64,000 nucleotides of DNA from Candidatus Bathyarchaeota archaeon (lineage in GTDB: Archaea; Thermoproteota; Bathyarchaeia; JAPDIZ01): positions 1 to 64,000 of the forward strand of contig JAPDIZ010000004.1 of NCBI GenBank assembly GCA_029259355.1, written 5' to 3'. Position numbers and translations under genes: made by a program. Positions 1 through 9,351 of the stretch are shown here, in pieces (position 1 is the stretch's first letter; each line of letters begins with the position of its first letter). The notes beneath the pieces are model-generated. The model saw nothing but the letters and a program-made list of their open reading frames with translations. It had not been told where the DNA came from and ran no database searches.

Positions 1-308
1 CTCTCAACCCTCTAAGCCGATTTCCCTTAAGACCTTCTACTCAATTGTGTTTTTTAGATATAATAGAGCTTGGAAAAACAAGCTTCGCAAACCTTGTTCA
101 AGAGCGTCTCAGCCCGCAAAACACCTAATCATCTCCAAACCGCTCTAAGCTTCAGAGCTCTCGGATGTGAACTCTAGATTTTTGCAACAAGACCTTAAAA
201 ATTGCTTGCGTAGTAGGTTTTTGAGGATGTTAAGACCCCCCATTCTCTGAAAAAATTTTAAGAATCTAGTGTGGACAACAACTAACTTTTGCGGAGCTGG
301 TAGGAGAG
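1..308. other. Leading region without a recognised gene
   Basis: I see no convincing coding sequence on either strand here. The stretch is AT-rich in places, with a TATA-like run near 54-66. A purine-rich GGTAGGAGAG at about 299-308 probably serves as the ribosome site of the gene that begins at 309. No tRNA-like cloverleaf or repeat was noticed. Confidence 0.4.
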
Positions 309-2294
309 TTGTTTTGTAAACATCCTCCGTTTAGCGTGCTACGAATAAGGTCTAAATACAGTAAGTACGCGTTTTCTCTAGCCCTCTTTTACATACTCTT
401 CCACTCGATCTACTCCCTCACTCTGTACTACGCATTCAGGTATCATGGCGCAGACTTCGGCAAGTTTGTTCAAGCTTTCTGGACCACTTTAAATAGAGGC
501 AAGCTCTTCGAAACAACTCTTCACATAACCTCTTCAAATCCTTCTGGCTGCTACTTCGGATGGCACTTCGCACCCATACTATTCCTAATACTCCCAATAT
601 TCGCCCTTTGGCAGAGTCCGGAGACACTGCTGATAATAAAATCCGTTGTCGTAGGGCTGAGCGTCGCAGCCCTCTTTCTCTTGTGTAGAGAGCTTTTGAG
701 CGATGAGAGGTTGGCTTTTCTTGTATTGGTTCTATACGCGCTAAACCCATCTCTTTTTTGCGCACAGCTTTCTGATTTTCAGGAGCAGTGCTTTCTCCCG
801 CTACTAATCTTCTCAATGTACTATTTCTTCAAGAAGGAAAACCTGAGAGGGTTTTTCGTTGCACTGTTTTTGTGCTTAGCCGATGTCACCTTCGTCTGTT
901 TGCTTCTGTTTTCCTTCTTCCTAGGCGTTGCCTTCAGCGAGTTTAGGGATAGGCGTGTGCTCTCTAAAGAAGTATTGAGGAAGAGAAAAGCTTGGATGGT
1001 TTTAATAGCGCTGGTTGCTTCGGTGGTGTGGTGGTTTCTCGCCAAAGCAGTTATCGCTATGTTTTCCACTCAGCCAGTGCTCGGCTTTTTCCATGTGTTG
1101 GTTAGGGAAGACGGAGGCTATGTTCTCAAGAGCATGACCCCATCTGAGATGATAATAACAGCTTTTCGCAACCCCACGCTGATAGTAAATGCGATTCTCT
1201 ACGACTTTCACAAGAAGATAGCTGGCTTGCTCTTCTTCATACTCCCCCTACTCGGGGTTCCGCTGCTCGAACCTCGGTTCCTACTACCTCTCGCAGCCTA
1301 CCTCATGGGTGTTTGGACAACGGGTGGAGAACCGCGCTACACGATCGTCTACCACTACCCCTTTTACCTGCTTCCCTTCATGTACATAGCGTTCGCCGAG
1401 CTTTTGAGCAAGCGTCGCATACTCACCAAGCTGATGAGCCTCTTCTTCGTAGCGACCATCGCTCTATACGTATACAACTGGTGCGATATGGTGATCTTCG
1501 GCGAATACCTCCCCTCCTTCGATGAGCGAACCAACGCTCTGTGGAAAGCTGTGTCGGTGATACCTGCTAATGCCTCGGTTCTAACAGACAACAACGTCTT
1601 CCCAGCTTTTGCTACAAGGGATAACGCGTACTGCTTATCCGATGAAGCTCTGTTCAGGGAGATGCAGAGGGTTTTGGGCGGGCTCGACGTTGAGTATATA
1701 GTCATCGATAGGTCTTGGGGCAATGCTTGGGGAGGAGGGGGCTATGCTGGCAAACTCATTCCCTACGCAGTAGACAAGCTCCGCTCTGGACAATATGGCT
1801 TGTACGCTTGGGGAGGGGGTGTGCGAGTCCTAAAGAAGGGGTTTGCAGGGAATCCCATTAGGCTGTATGATGTGGAGAGGTATAGCTACAGATCACTGCT
1901 GATCCCAAAGACTACTTCACTTAAACCAGATATCTTTTCAGAGAGCAAGTTTGTGGTTGCACACGAGAGAGGCCGCGGCGTAGGCACCATCTGGTTTGGA
2001 CCATACGTAACTTTGATTCCCGGAAAATATGTCGTCAAGTACAGGCTAAAAGTTCCAGATCGCGTCGATGAGGATAGCGAGGTGCTGTACCTAGATATTG
2101 TGTCTGATTGTGGCACCCACTTACACGCTTCAAAAGTTGTCCACGGGAGGGACCTCCCACCAGATGGAGAGTGGTTCAATGTATTCCTGGAGTTTGAGGT
2201 CCACCAAACCCATTCGGATTTTGAGTTTAGAGGCTTTGCTAAAAGCGACGCAACAATTCTCTTAGACTACATACTCGTTCAACACATTGAGTGA
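309..2294 (+). CDS. DUF2079 family multi-pass membrane protein
   Basis: A 661-residue protein with many hydrophobic segments over residues 15-390, followed by a soluble C-terminal part. The stretch YHGADFGKFVQAFWTT (about residues 45-60) and the nearby glycine- and tryptophan-rich loop resemble DUF2079 proteins, which are large integral membrane proteins distantly related to GT-C glycosyltransferases. The function of the family is not established; a lipid-linked sugar transferase is my inference, supported by the surface-glycan genes downstream. The TTG start follows GGTAGGAGAG closely. The last 150 residues (from about 510) look like an extracytoplasmic beta-rich domain. It converges on the next gene with a 23-base gap. 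Confidence 0.7.
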   Translation: MFCKHPPFSVLRIRSKYSKYAFSLALFYILFHSIYSLTLYYAFRYHGADFGKFVQAFWTTLNRGKLFETTLHITSSNPSGCYFGWHFAPILFLILPIFALWQSPETLLIIKSVVVGLSVAALFLLCRELLSDERLAFLVLVLYALNPSLFCAQLSDFQEQCFLPLLIFSMYYFFKKENLRGFFVALFLCLADVTFVCLLLFSFFLGVAFSEFRDRRVLSKEVLRKRKAWMVLIALVASVVWWFLAKAVIAMFSTQPVLGFFHVLVREDGGYVLKSMTPSEMIITAFRNPTLIVNAILYDFHKKIAGLLFFILPLLGVPLLEPRFLLPLAAYLMGVWTTGGEPRYTIVYHYPFYLLPFMYIAFAELLSKRRILTKLMSLFFVATIALYVYNWCDMVIFGEYLPSFDERTNALWKAVSVIPANASVLTDNNVFPAFATRDNAYCLSDEALFREMQRVLGGLDVEYIVIDRSWGNAWGGGGYAGKLIPYAVDKLRSGQYGLYAWGGGVRVLKKGFAGNPIRLYDVERYSYRSLLIPKTTSLKPDIFSESKFVVAHERGRGVGTIWFGPYVTLIPGKYVVKYRLKVPDRVDEDSEVLYLDIVSDCGTHLHASKVVHGRDLPPDGEWFNVFLEFEVHQTHSDFEFRGFAKSDATILLDYILVQHIE

Positions 2295-2317
2295 GCGTAA
2301 AGTTTCTCTGGAAAATC

Positions 2318-3691
2318 TTAAATTAGAGGGGTTTTGGCAGCTGATTCACCTACCTTGATGTATACGTAAACCAGGGGTATCCAAAACGCTAGGGTGAAGG
2401 CATAGATTCTGAGCATGCCGATGTAGTTTTTGGGGAACAAAGTGTAGTAGATACTCCAGAACAGCCACCACCAGTAGTCTTGGTTCTTGTAGAAGATGGG
2501 GACTAAGAACTCGTACAGCAGCGTGTTGGGTATGGCACACGCCATCAGACACGAAGCCATCACAGACTCCCAAACGAGCACTCTAGCCTTAAAGTCACCA
2601 GCGAAGGAGGGTATTACGAGGAGCGGAAGCAGCCAAACGAAGAAGTGGTCACAAACCAAGGTAGAGGTTAGGAAGTATGGGAGTAGGAGAAGCGCGCACG
2701 CTCTATACGAGTACATGCTTTCCTCAGAAACCGACCTGCCGACGACCCAGCAGCTTACTCCGTATATGAAGAGCATGAGGTAGCTGCTTATGCCCGTATA
2801 CGGTAGGTTGAGGATGCCGTAGTCTTCGTAGAGCCATATGAAGAGCGACCAAATGCTGCACACCTTAACCCCTTGCCAAGACGAGAGGCGCAGAACTATT
2901 CTTAGGAACTCCTCTGCGTTCAGGATTAGGTAGGGGAGGCTTACAACGAAGGGTATGGCGAGGGATATGGCGATGTACTTTAGGCTTAGCCTCCTATTCC
3001 TAAGCCAAAGCGGCAGTACGAAGGCTGGTAGCATGAGAACGGGGTATGTTTTGAACGCTATTGCAAGCCCCTCAGACACAGCTGACAGCGTGTAGTCCTT
3101 TTTGTAGAAGTACCTACAGGCGAGGAGCGTAAGCAGCGCTGGGATGAAGTCGAAGGCTCCTCGCATAGACGCTAGAATAACGTATGGGTTGAAAGCCCAG
3201 AAGCAGAATGCCATGAGGGCTATCCTTCTATTGTTGGTGACCTCGAGGATTACGAGGTAGATGAAGAGCGCTATGGCGGCGTCAGCGAAGACTATAGGGA
3301 GCTTGAGCGTGAGTATGAGCCAGTAGTTCATGAGGAAGGGGCATGGGGTTACGTGGGTAACTATCTCTCCTTGGTGAGCGAGTGGTGTTTGCAGAAACAG
3401 GAAGTAGAGGATGCAGCAAACGTACAGCCACGTGGGGGGAAACGGTAGGGTTCCGTGGATTATCTTGTCTGCTTCGTAGGTGTAGACGTTTAGGTGGTTT
3501 ACGACGGTTTGATGTGCTGCGCAGTAGAAGATAGCGAAGTCGTAGGAGTGCATGGTGAAGGGAGCTACTGCTAGCCTGATCCCAAGCATTACGAGGAAGA
3601 GGTATAGGAGCTTTCTATCGCTTTTGAAAAGCTCGTAATACTTCGTAAGCTCCATCCTCTCAGCTAATGAGGTAAGTAGCTGGGACCTCAT
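2318..3691 (-). CDS. GT-C-fold membrane glycosyltransferase (mannosyltransferase-like)
   Basis: A 457-residue polytopic membrane protein. It has an acidic residue after the first membrane helix (HSYDFAIFYCAAHQ, near 48-61) and a second loop with RGAFDFIPALL (near 175), followed by AFKTYPVLMLPAF. This layout is typical of GT-C enzymes of the GT39/GT87/PIG-M type that transfer a sugar from a polyprenyl phosphate on the outer membrane face. The acceptor cannot be read from sequence. It is the last gene before an ATP-grasp, deacetylase and GT2 set on the same strand, so a role in surface glycan or N-glycan assembly is likely. Confidence 0.65.
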   Translation of the reverse strand: MRSQLLTSLAERMELTKYYELFKSDRKLLYLFLVMLGIRLAVAPFTMHSYDFAIFYCAAHQTVVNHLNVYTYEADKIIHGTLPFPPTWLYVCCILYFLFLQTPLAHQGEIVTHVTPCPFLMNYWLILTLKLPIVFADAAIALFIYLVILEVTNNRRIALMAFCFWAFNPYVILASMRGAFDFIPALLTLLACRYFYKKDYTLSAVSEGLAIAFKTYPVLMLPAFVLPLWLRNRRLSLKYIAISLAIPFVVSLPYLILNAEEFLRIVLRLSSWQGVKVCSIWSLFIWLYEDYGILNLPYTGISSYLMLFIYGVSCWVVGRSVSEESMYSYRACALLLLPYFLTSTLVCDHFFVWLLPLLVIPSFAGDFKARVLVWESVMASCLMACAIPNTLLYEFLVPIFYKNQDYWWWLFWSIYYTLFPKNYIGMLRIYAFTLAFWIPLVYVYIKVGESAAKTPLI

Positions 3692-3745
3692 CTCTGAATG
3701 AGTTTCTTAGCATGCCAAGCGCTTTGTATAAAAGAGTTGTGGTAA

Positions 3746-4975
3746 TCACCACCTCTCGCCAGTTATCTTGCGCTTTCCGCTTATCACGTCCAAAACCAGC
3801 TGAGCCGTAACCTTTAGCGCGCCCACGGTGGGCATGGGGTCTCTAAAGCTGACCACGTCGTCTCGCCAGGGAAAGCTCTTGAGAAAGTACGCGATGGTTC
3901 TCAGCTTGCTGCCGCCTTTCCTCAGAGTTTCGAAAAGCCAGAGGAGGTGTCCAGGAATCAGCCAAGTCTGCTTAACGCCCAAGAGATACCGCGTAACGGG
4001 CTGCACATCCCCCTCAACCACCAAGGTGTACAGCAGGTATGGAAAGTCTACGCCAGCGGTTATGGCGAGGGGGAGCGACCCCCAAGGCCTCCCGTTAACC
4101 TCGATAACCTTTGGCGTCTGATCCCTAGCATCTACCTTCAGCTCAGCCATCGCGATGCCACGCCACCCCAACGCCTTAACCACGTCGACCCCGACCTTCA
4201 ACGCGTCTTTATGGAAGGTGCTTTCCCTAAGAGTGCTTGCTCCCCCGGAGGTTGGGTACTCGGTAAGCCTCTTGTGCATGAACAGCGCCTTGGGTTCTCC
4301 GTCGCTGATGAGGACACCGACCCCCACCGTCTCCCCGGATATGTACTCCTGAAGGATTGGAAGAAGCCCCAGATCCAATAGCTCGCTGTGCTGGCTTAGG
4401 AGCACATCATACTTCTCAACCAAGTCCTTTGGGTTGTGAGCGTAGTTTCTCTCCGTTATCTTGACTACTTTGGCCTCGTCTTGGTACCAGTAGGTCTTTC
4501 TACGAGGCTTTATGACGACGGGGTAGCTCAGATCTTTCGCTATTTCCCCAACCTCTTGGAAATCTTCTACGAAGTAGGTTTTTGGATGAGGTATTCCGTA
4601 GCCTCGCGCGCACTTGACGGTTTCCGCCTTATCGTACGCCTTTAGGTAGGTCTCGTAGTCTGGCGTAGCCACTATGGTGTAGCCGTCTAGCTCGTCCTTG
4701 TGGTAGGACACTATGGTGGTTGTGAACTCGCTGATGGGCATGAGCATGTCGTAGGTGTTTTTGGAAAGCTCTTTTTTGAGGAACTTAACGAAGCGGCTCC
4801 AGCTCTCTTCAGGCGATGGATATATCAGCCTCTTCTTGGCGTAGCGCGACAGCAGCCCAGTCGTCAGCCTAGAGTGGTCGGCTGCAACAACCTCCACCCC
4901 TCTCTTGCCCAAAGACCTTATGAAGGCTAGCGCAGCTCTCTCAGAAGCATCCAATACTAGCACTCTTCTGCGCAA
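3746..4975 (-). CDS. ATP-grasp superfamily ligase
   Basis: A 409-residue protein that begins with a Rossmann-like segment (RRVLVLDASERAALAFIRSLG, shortened here) and carries an ATP-grasp core: a lysine in YPVVIKPRRK (about 150) and the metal-binding stretch IEVNGRPWGS (about 290). ATP-grasp enzymes join a carboxylate to an amine or thiol through an acyl-phosphate. The substrate is unknown. Related genes in polysaccharide clusters are often annotated as carbamoyl-phosphate-synthase-like. It sits 19 bases downstream of a polysaccharide deacetylase in the same direction, which suggests attachment of an amino-acid-like substituent to a surface sugar. Confidence 0.7.
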   Translation of the reverse strand: MRRRVLVLDASERAALAFIRSLGKRGVEVVAADHSRLTTGLLSRYAKKRLIYPSPEESWSRFVKFLKKELSKNTYDMLMPISEFTTTIVSYHKDELDGYTIVATPDYETYLKAYDKAETVKCARGYGIPHPKTYFVEDFQEVGEIAKDLSYPVVIKPRRKTYWYQDEAKVVKITERNYAHNPKDLVEKYDVLLSQHSELLDLGLLPILQEYISGETVGVGVLISDGEPKALFMHKRLTEYPTSGGASTLRESTFHKDALKVGVDVVKALGWRGIAMAELKVDARDQTPKVIEVNGRPWGSLPLAITAGVDFPYLLYTLVVEGDVQPVTRYLLGVKQTWLIPGHLLWLFETLRKGGSKLRTIAYFLKSFPWRDDVVSFRDPMPTVGALKVTAQLVLDVISGKRKITGERW

Positions 4976-4994
4976 GCTACTTCACCTTATGGCT

Positions 4995-5828
4995 TCAGAA
5001 TTTTTTGCGCCAGCGCGAAACCAAGCTCTCTATGGTTTCGAAGCGGTGCTGGCTGAGGATGGCTTCCAGCTTCTCCTCATCTATTCTTTTGAGGTAAGGG
5101 AGCTTGGCTAAGCGCTCGACGAGGGATGAAGGCATTCGGTGCACCCCAACCAGCTGCCAGGGATGTACAAAGGCTATGAACGACCTACCCTCCTCGTTTA
5201 GCTTCGCGATGATTCTGTTTATCGTTTGCGCGCTCAGCATAGCGACAAGCGCTCCAGAGCCCACGGGGATCTCTAAGCTCTTAAAGGAGTCGAGCATGGT
5301 TCTGGGAAGCTCCACCCTCTTCCCCTCCCCCACGATTGGGTAGGTCGAGACTGGAACCTCCGCGATGGTTTGGCTTCCACACGCTACCGCAACGGGCTTG
5401 CCCACAGCAGCATATGCTGAGGAGTCGTAGCGAAAGCCGTGGGAGCTGAGCACTTCAAGAAGCGGGTGAGGAAGCTTCATCTGAGGCGCTCTAAACCCAG
5501 TTGGGCAAAACCTTTCGATGAACTCAGCTGCGCTCCTCAGCTCCTGCAGGAGCAAGCCTCTGCTAACCACTCGTCTGTGGGAGTAGGTGTGAAAAGCTAC
5601 TTCATGCCCCTCCTTCGCCAGCTCTTCGACTAGATCGGGGTACCAGTCGTATACCGCTCCAAGCACAAAGAAGGTGGCTTTCGCCGAACACCTATCTAGC
5701 AGGTTCATGATCCTGTGCGTGAGCTCAACCAGAGAACCGCTGTCCAGCTCCTTCTTCAGCAAGGGGTTGTCGTAGAAGCACATCCACGGCTCAAGGTCTA
5801 TGGTTAGGCAGTTGATAACGTCGCTCAA
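4995..5828 (-). CDS. Polysaccharide deacetylase (NodB-like, CE4)
   Basis: A 277-residue protein without signal peptide. It shows NodB-homology motif 1 as LTIDLEPW near residues 8-15, TFFVLG near 52-57 and the metal-binding motif AFHTYSHRRV (H-x3-H) near 78-87; RAPQ near 120 is motif 3. CE4 enzymes remove N- or O-acetyl groups from aminosugar polymers. The lack of an export signal suggests it acts on a lipid-linked precursor in the cytoplasm. It lies between the GT2 and ATP-grasp genes on the same strand. Confidence 0.8.
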   Translation of the reverse strand: MSDVINCLTIDLEPWMCFYDNPLLKKELDSGSLVELTHRIMNLLDRCSAKATFFVLGAVYDWYPDLVEELAKEGHEVAFHTYSHRRVVSRGLLLQELRSAAEFIERFCPTGFRAPQMKLPHPLLEVLSSHGFRYDSSAYAAVGKPVAVACGSQTIAEVPVSTYPIVGEGKRVELPRTMLDSFKSLEIPVGSGALVAMLSAQTINRIIAKLNEEGRSFIAFVHPWQLVGVHRMPSSLVERLAKLPYLKRIDEEKLEAILSQHRFETIESLVSRWRKKF

Positions 5829-5865
5829 AGCAAGCCCTTCTCCACAGATCTGAGGCCTCTAGACT

Positions 5866-6597
5866 CTAATCGTAGCTACGCTTTACATGCATTTTGTAGG
5901 CAATGTTGAGGGTGTCGATGAGCATCCAGCATATCTCCCTCCAGTTGACCTTGCTCCCCAGCTTAAAGTCTAGCTCGACGGGAGCCTCTATAACCTTGTA
6001 GCCTCTTCTCACGGCGTTTGCCAATATCTCCACGTCCAAGGCATACCTCTTAACCTGTATCTTGGGCATAACCTCCTCCAAAACCCTTCTCTTGAACAGC
6101 TTCAGACCCACTTGGGTATCCTTGACGTTCAGGTTGAAGAGCGCCTTCACCAAGAGGAAGTACACGTTGCTCAGCACCTTCCTTTTGAGGGGGTAGTTGA
6201 CTTTAGAAAACGGGTGCCTCTTTGAGCCTATTACGGCGTCAACTCCCTCGCGTTCCATAATCTCTGCATAGTACTTCAGCTGCCTCGGGTTCAGGTCCAT
6301 GTCTGCGTCGAGAAAGGCCACCAGCTCCCCCTTCGAAAGCTCAAAGCCCTTCTTCAGAGCAAAGCCCTTTCCCACGTTCTTGTCTAGGCGGACGTACTTG
6401 ATCCTCTCATCAGACTCGGCTAAGCTCTTCGCAACCTGAGGCGTTAGGTCGGTGCTTCCATCATCGACGATGATTATCTCCCACTCATCCGCCATCTCTT
6501 CTAGGGTGTCGATGGCTTCTCGAACTACTTCGCTCAGCCTATGCCCTTCGTTGTAGGCGGGGAGGATTATGGAAACCTCTTTTCCGCTCTCTATCAA
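5866..6597 (-). CDS. GT2 glycosyltransferase, dolichyl-phosphate glycosyltransferase-like
   Basis: A 243-residue GT-A-fold protein. It contains PAYNEG (near 14-19), VDDGSTD (near 44-50), the nucleotide-sugar/metal DxD motif in FLDADMDL (near 93-100) and QVGLKLFKR (near 160), which is characteristic of dolichyl-phosphate beta-glucosyl or mannosyl synthases such as Alg5/Dpm1. It would charge a polyprenyl phosphate with a sugar for use by the GT-C enzyme downstream. There is no membrane helix. The TTG start is preceded by GGGGGAGAC. It is the first gene of the leftward surface-glycan set. Confidence 0.8.
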   Translation of the reverse strand: MIESGKEVSIILPAYNEGHRLSEVVREAIDTLEEMADEWEIIIVDDGSTDLTPQVAKSLAESDERIKYVRLDKNVGKGFALKKGFELSKGELVAFLDADMDLNPRQLKYYAEIMEREGVDAVIGSKRHPFSKVNYPLKRKVLSNVYFLLVKALFNLNVKDTQVGLKLFKRRVLEEVMPKIQVKRYALDVEILANAVRRGYKVIEAPVELDFKLGSKVNWREICWMLIDTLNIAYKMHVKRSYD

Positions 6598-6813
6598 AGT
6601 CTCCCCCGAGACCGTAGTGAGCTGGTGTCGAGTCGTCGGCGGAAAAGCCCTCCCGGCAGTGAGCGAGATGGTCTTGAAGCAAAGGCTCTCTCCGTCGCTA
6701 TACCCCCGAGACTTTGCAGAGAGAACTCCGACAAGGTAACGGATTACGTTTATTGCTTTTTCATCGTTAAATAAGCTTTGGGTCTTTCTGACGAAGCACT
6801 TGGCGCGGTTTTG
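6598..6813. other. GC-rich intergenic stretch, possible structured RNA
   Basis: The first about 140 bases are clearly more GC-rich than other intergenic DNA in this window. The 10-mer CCCCCGAGAC occurs twice, at 6603-6612 and 6703-6712. The segment AGACC...GGTCT (6609 to about 6673) could form a closing stem. In thermophiles a GC-rich noncoding stretch can mark a small RNA, but I cannot match it to a known RNA class. The last 60 bases are AT-rich. Confidence 0.2.
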
Positions 6814-7551
6814 CTAGTGGTCTCTGACGATTTCCTCAACGTCTTTCGGGGTTATATCCCCTCTGTGAAGAGCTGTCGCTACCAAAACCCCGTCCACACC
6901 CACTTCCTTCAGCCTAAGCAAATCCTCAAGTCCCCTCACACCTCCCCCCACTAGAAGCTTCGCGGATCTGCACATAGCCCTAGCCTCTCTGATGCTGTCC
7001 AAGTCCACTCCAGTGCGGGTGCCCACGCGCTTGAGGTCAAGCCAAATGACCTCCTCCGCCCCCATTTCGGTAAACAGCCTTAGCGCATCCAGCGGCTTCA
7101 TAGACCTTAGCATCGAGCTCTTGGAGAGCGTTTCACCCCCAAACATATCGATGCTCACAACGAGCTTGCTGCTTCCAAAGCGCTTCACAGCCTCCTCAAC
7201 CAGCTGAGGAGATCGCATGGTTTCTGTGGCGACTATCGCCTTCTCCGCACTACTCAGCACCAGCTCCACCTCCGCTATAGTCGAAACCCCTGCATCTACC
7301 ATAACCGACAGCCCCAGCTCAGTCAGCTTTCGATAGACCTCGGTGCGCGGCTCATTCCTTCCCTCTATCGCGTCTAGGTCTGCTAGATAGAGCTCCTCGA
7401 AGCCAAAGACCTCGATGAATGCTTCGGCGATGTCGATGGGGTCTGCTGATCTGCAAAAAACGCTCTTTACTGGCTTGTACTTCTCTCGCTGACCAGCTAC
7501 TGCGTGAACCACCACATCCCCCATCAGATCGATGACCGGGACAACCCTCAT
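6814..7551 (-). CDS. HisA/HisF-related TIM-barrel protein of the C1-cofactor neighbourhood
   Basis: A 245-residue (beta-alpha)8 protein. It keeps the paired aspartates of HisA-type isomerases, Asp8 in VIDLMGD and an Asp in VVSIDMFGG near 135, plus a C-terminal phosphate loop (VGGGVRG, near 208). It belongs to a HisA-related family distinct from true HisA, which is often found beside tetrahydromethanopterin or methanofuran genes. No other histidine gene is present here. The divergent neighbour is mfnF, with only 34 bases between them, so co-regulation is likely. Its exact reaction is unknown to me; an Amadori-type rearrangement is an inference from the fold. Confidence 0.75.
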   Translation of the reverse strand: MRVVPVIDLMGDVVVHAVAGQREKYKPVKSVFCRSADPIDIAEAFIEVFGFEELYLADLDAIEGRNEPRTEVYRKLTELGLSVMVDAGVSTIAEVELVLSSAEKAIVATETMRSPQLVEEAVKRFGSSKLVVSIDMFGGETLSKSSMLRSMKPLDALRLFTEMGAEEVIWLDLKRVGTRTGVDLDSIREARAMCRSAKLLVGGGVRGLEDLLRLKEVGVDGVLVATALHRGDITPKDVEEIVRDH

Positions 7552-7585
7552 GAAGAACCCTTCTTAAGCAGCTGACAGCTCTATT

Positions 7586-8698
7586 GTGGTGGATAGCTGC
7601 TTTTCTATGATGCGGTGGTGTGGGTTGAGGGTCATTGGGTTGGACGTGGGTGGAGCAAACATCAAGGCTGCGTTTGTCGAAGTCCGCGGAAAAGAGCTGA
7701 TTAGGTCGAAAATCCTGCGTAGGTACTTCCCGATATGGAAGGAGGGAAAGGAGAAGCTTCCCAAGGTTCTCTCTGAGGTAGTGGGTTCGCTGGTTGGGGA
7801 GGAAGCAGTAGATGCTGCTGGACTGACGATGACCGCAGAGGTTTCGGACGCCTACTTCGTCAAGCGAGAAGGGGTTCACCACGTCATCGACTCGGTGAAG
7901 GAGGTGCTTCACGAAGTAGGTGTACATGTCTGTGCGGTGGGTGAGAAGCTGCTTTCTCCAGAGGAGGCGAAGCAGAGGTATATGGAGGTTGCTTCAGCCA
8001 ACTGGGTCGCTACGGGCTGGATGGTCGCTCAACACTTCCCCGACTGCGTGGTGGTCGATATCGGAAGCACGACCACTACCATAACCCCCGTGCTCGATGA
8101 AAGGGTTGCAGCTCAGGGGCTAAACGACTTGGAGAAGCTAATGTGTGGAGAGCTAGTATACACGGGTGTGTTGAGGACCAACGTAGCAGCTATCGTGCAG
8201 CGCGTCCCCTTAAGGGGGGCTATGGTGAGAGTTTCCTCAGAGCTATTCGCTACCTCGGGAGATGTCTACCTCGTACTGGGTAGGATAGCTCCCGAGGACT
8301 TTAGCGTAGAAACTGCTGATGGAAGAGGGGTTAGCCGAGTGGAGTGCCTCGCAAGGCTTTCGCGAATAGTCTGCGCCGACCTAGACATGCTCAGCGAAGA
8401 TGAGCTCGTCGAGATCGCTGAGTATGTGTACGAGAAGCAGCTGAGCGAGGTGTGCCAAGCTCTTCACACAGTCTATGAGCGGGCTTGCTCAGAAGCTGAC
8501 AAGCGCTTGCCAGTGGTGGTGCTGGGGCTTGGGAGCTTCTTAGCGGAGGAAGCTGCTAAAAGGGTTGGTGTTGAGAAAGTTGTTAAGCTGGATGAGCTGG
8601 TGGGGAAGGGTGTTTCTGGCATTGGGCCAGCTCTTGGGGTGGCGCTCATGGTGGTGCATAAGCTCACGGGGGCGAGAGTGGGTTGGATGCGGTTGTAA
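7586..8698 (+). CDS. mfnF: MfnF-like protein, methanofuran biosynthesis (hydantoinase/oxoprolinase fold)
   Basis: About 360 residues with an N-terminal nucleotide-binding signature of the ASKHA type (VIGLDVGGANIKAAF) and a phosphate loop DIGSTTTTITP near residue 155. This matches the H4MPT-linked hydantoinase-like family in which Methanocaldococcus MfnF joins the furan phosphate and the glutamyl-tyramine moieties of methanofuran. The coordinate given is the longest start; ATG 7607, ATG 7610 or TTG 7625 are better candidates because the conserved region starts at LRVIGLDVGG. It overlaps mfnE by 16 bases, a sign of translational coupling. Confidence 0.82.
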   Translation: MVDSCFSMMRWCGLRVIGLDVGGANIKAAFVEVRGKELIRSKILRRYFPIWKEGKEKLPKVLSEVVGSLVGEEAVDAAGLTMTAEVSDAYFVKREGVHHVIDSVKEVLHEVGVHVCAVGEKLLSPEEAKQRYMEVASANWVATGWMVAQHFPDCVVVDIGSTTTTITPVLDERVAAQGLNDLEKLMCGELVYTGVLRTNVAAIVQRVPLRGAMVRVSSELFATSGDVYLVLGRIAPEDFSVETADGRGVSRVECLARLSRIVCADLDMLSEDELVEIAEYVYEKQLSEVCQALHTVYERACSEADKRLPVVVLGLGSFLAEEAAKRVGVEKVVKLDELVGKGVSGIGPALGVALMVVHKLTGARVGWMRL

Positions 8699-9351
8699 AG
8701 ATTGGTGGAAGCTTGGCTAAGTACCCCGAAGCCCTCAAGAGGTTATGTGAAAAGATTGGTGCAGTCGCTAGAGAAGCTGATCTTTTGGTAGTCCCGGGAG
8801 GCGGCCCCTTCGCTGATGCGGTGAGAGCTCTTCAAGCCAAGATCGGTTTCTCCGACGAAGCTGCTAACTTGATGGCTCTCCTAGCGATGCACCAGTACGG
8901 GCTGTTGCTTAAGGAGCTCATCCCAAACTCGGTTGGCCTATGCAGCATCGAGGAGTGTATGCGAAGCGAGGTTGCTGGGAGAGTGCGTGTTCTGCTCTCT
9001 TTTGAGGAATTAGCTGCTGATGCGCGTTTGGAGAGGTCTTGGAGAGTGACTTCAGACACCATAGCCCTATACGTCGCTTACCTGTTGGGCGCGAGCAGAG
9101 TTGTTTTAGTGAAGGATGTAGATGGCGTGTATGTAGAAGATCCCAAGAAGTCCTCTTCTCCAACTAAGCTCTACAGAGCTACTTCGTCCAAGCTCAGGGA
9201 GTTGGGGGAGACGTGCCTAGACGAGGCTTTTGCTGACTTCATCAGCTCTCAGCAAGGACCTGTTGCCTACGTCGTCAGCGGTTTCTTCCCAGACAAGGTG
9301 CGAAAAGCAGTTCTGGGTGAAGTGGGGGACTACACCGTTATAGAGCCCTAG
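8683..9351 (+). CDS. mfnE: MfnE-like amino-acid-kinase-family phosphotransferase (methanofuran)
   Basis: A 222-residue amino acid kinase fold protein. VVKIGGSLAK at 4-13 and VVPGGGPFADAVR near 36-48 form the ATP site, and LVKDVDGVYVEDP near 140 is the kinase family signature. In methanogens MfnE phosphorylates the aminomethyl-furan phosphate to the diphosphate used by MfnF. Overlap with mfnF and convergence on mfnB support this role over a biosynthetic aspartate or glutamate kinase, which would be longer. The start is TTG, inside the end of mfnF. Confidence 0.82.
   Translation: MDAVVKIGGSLAKYPEALKRLCEKIGAVAREADLLVVPGGGPFADAVRALQAKIGFSDEAANLMALLAMHQYGLLLKELIPNSVGLCSIEECMRSEVAGRVRVLLSFEELAADARLERSWRVTSDTIALYVAYLLGASRVVLVKDVDGVYVEDPKKSSSPTKLYRATSSKLRELGETCLDEAFADFISSQQGPVAYVVSGFFPDKVRKAVLGEVGDYTVIEP

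Noticed and set aside
6814-7551. True histidine-biosynthesis HisA
   Set aside because: No other his gene is nearby, the N-terminal wording VIDLMGDVVVHAVAG belongs to the HisA-related family, and the neighbours make C1 cofactors.
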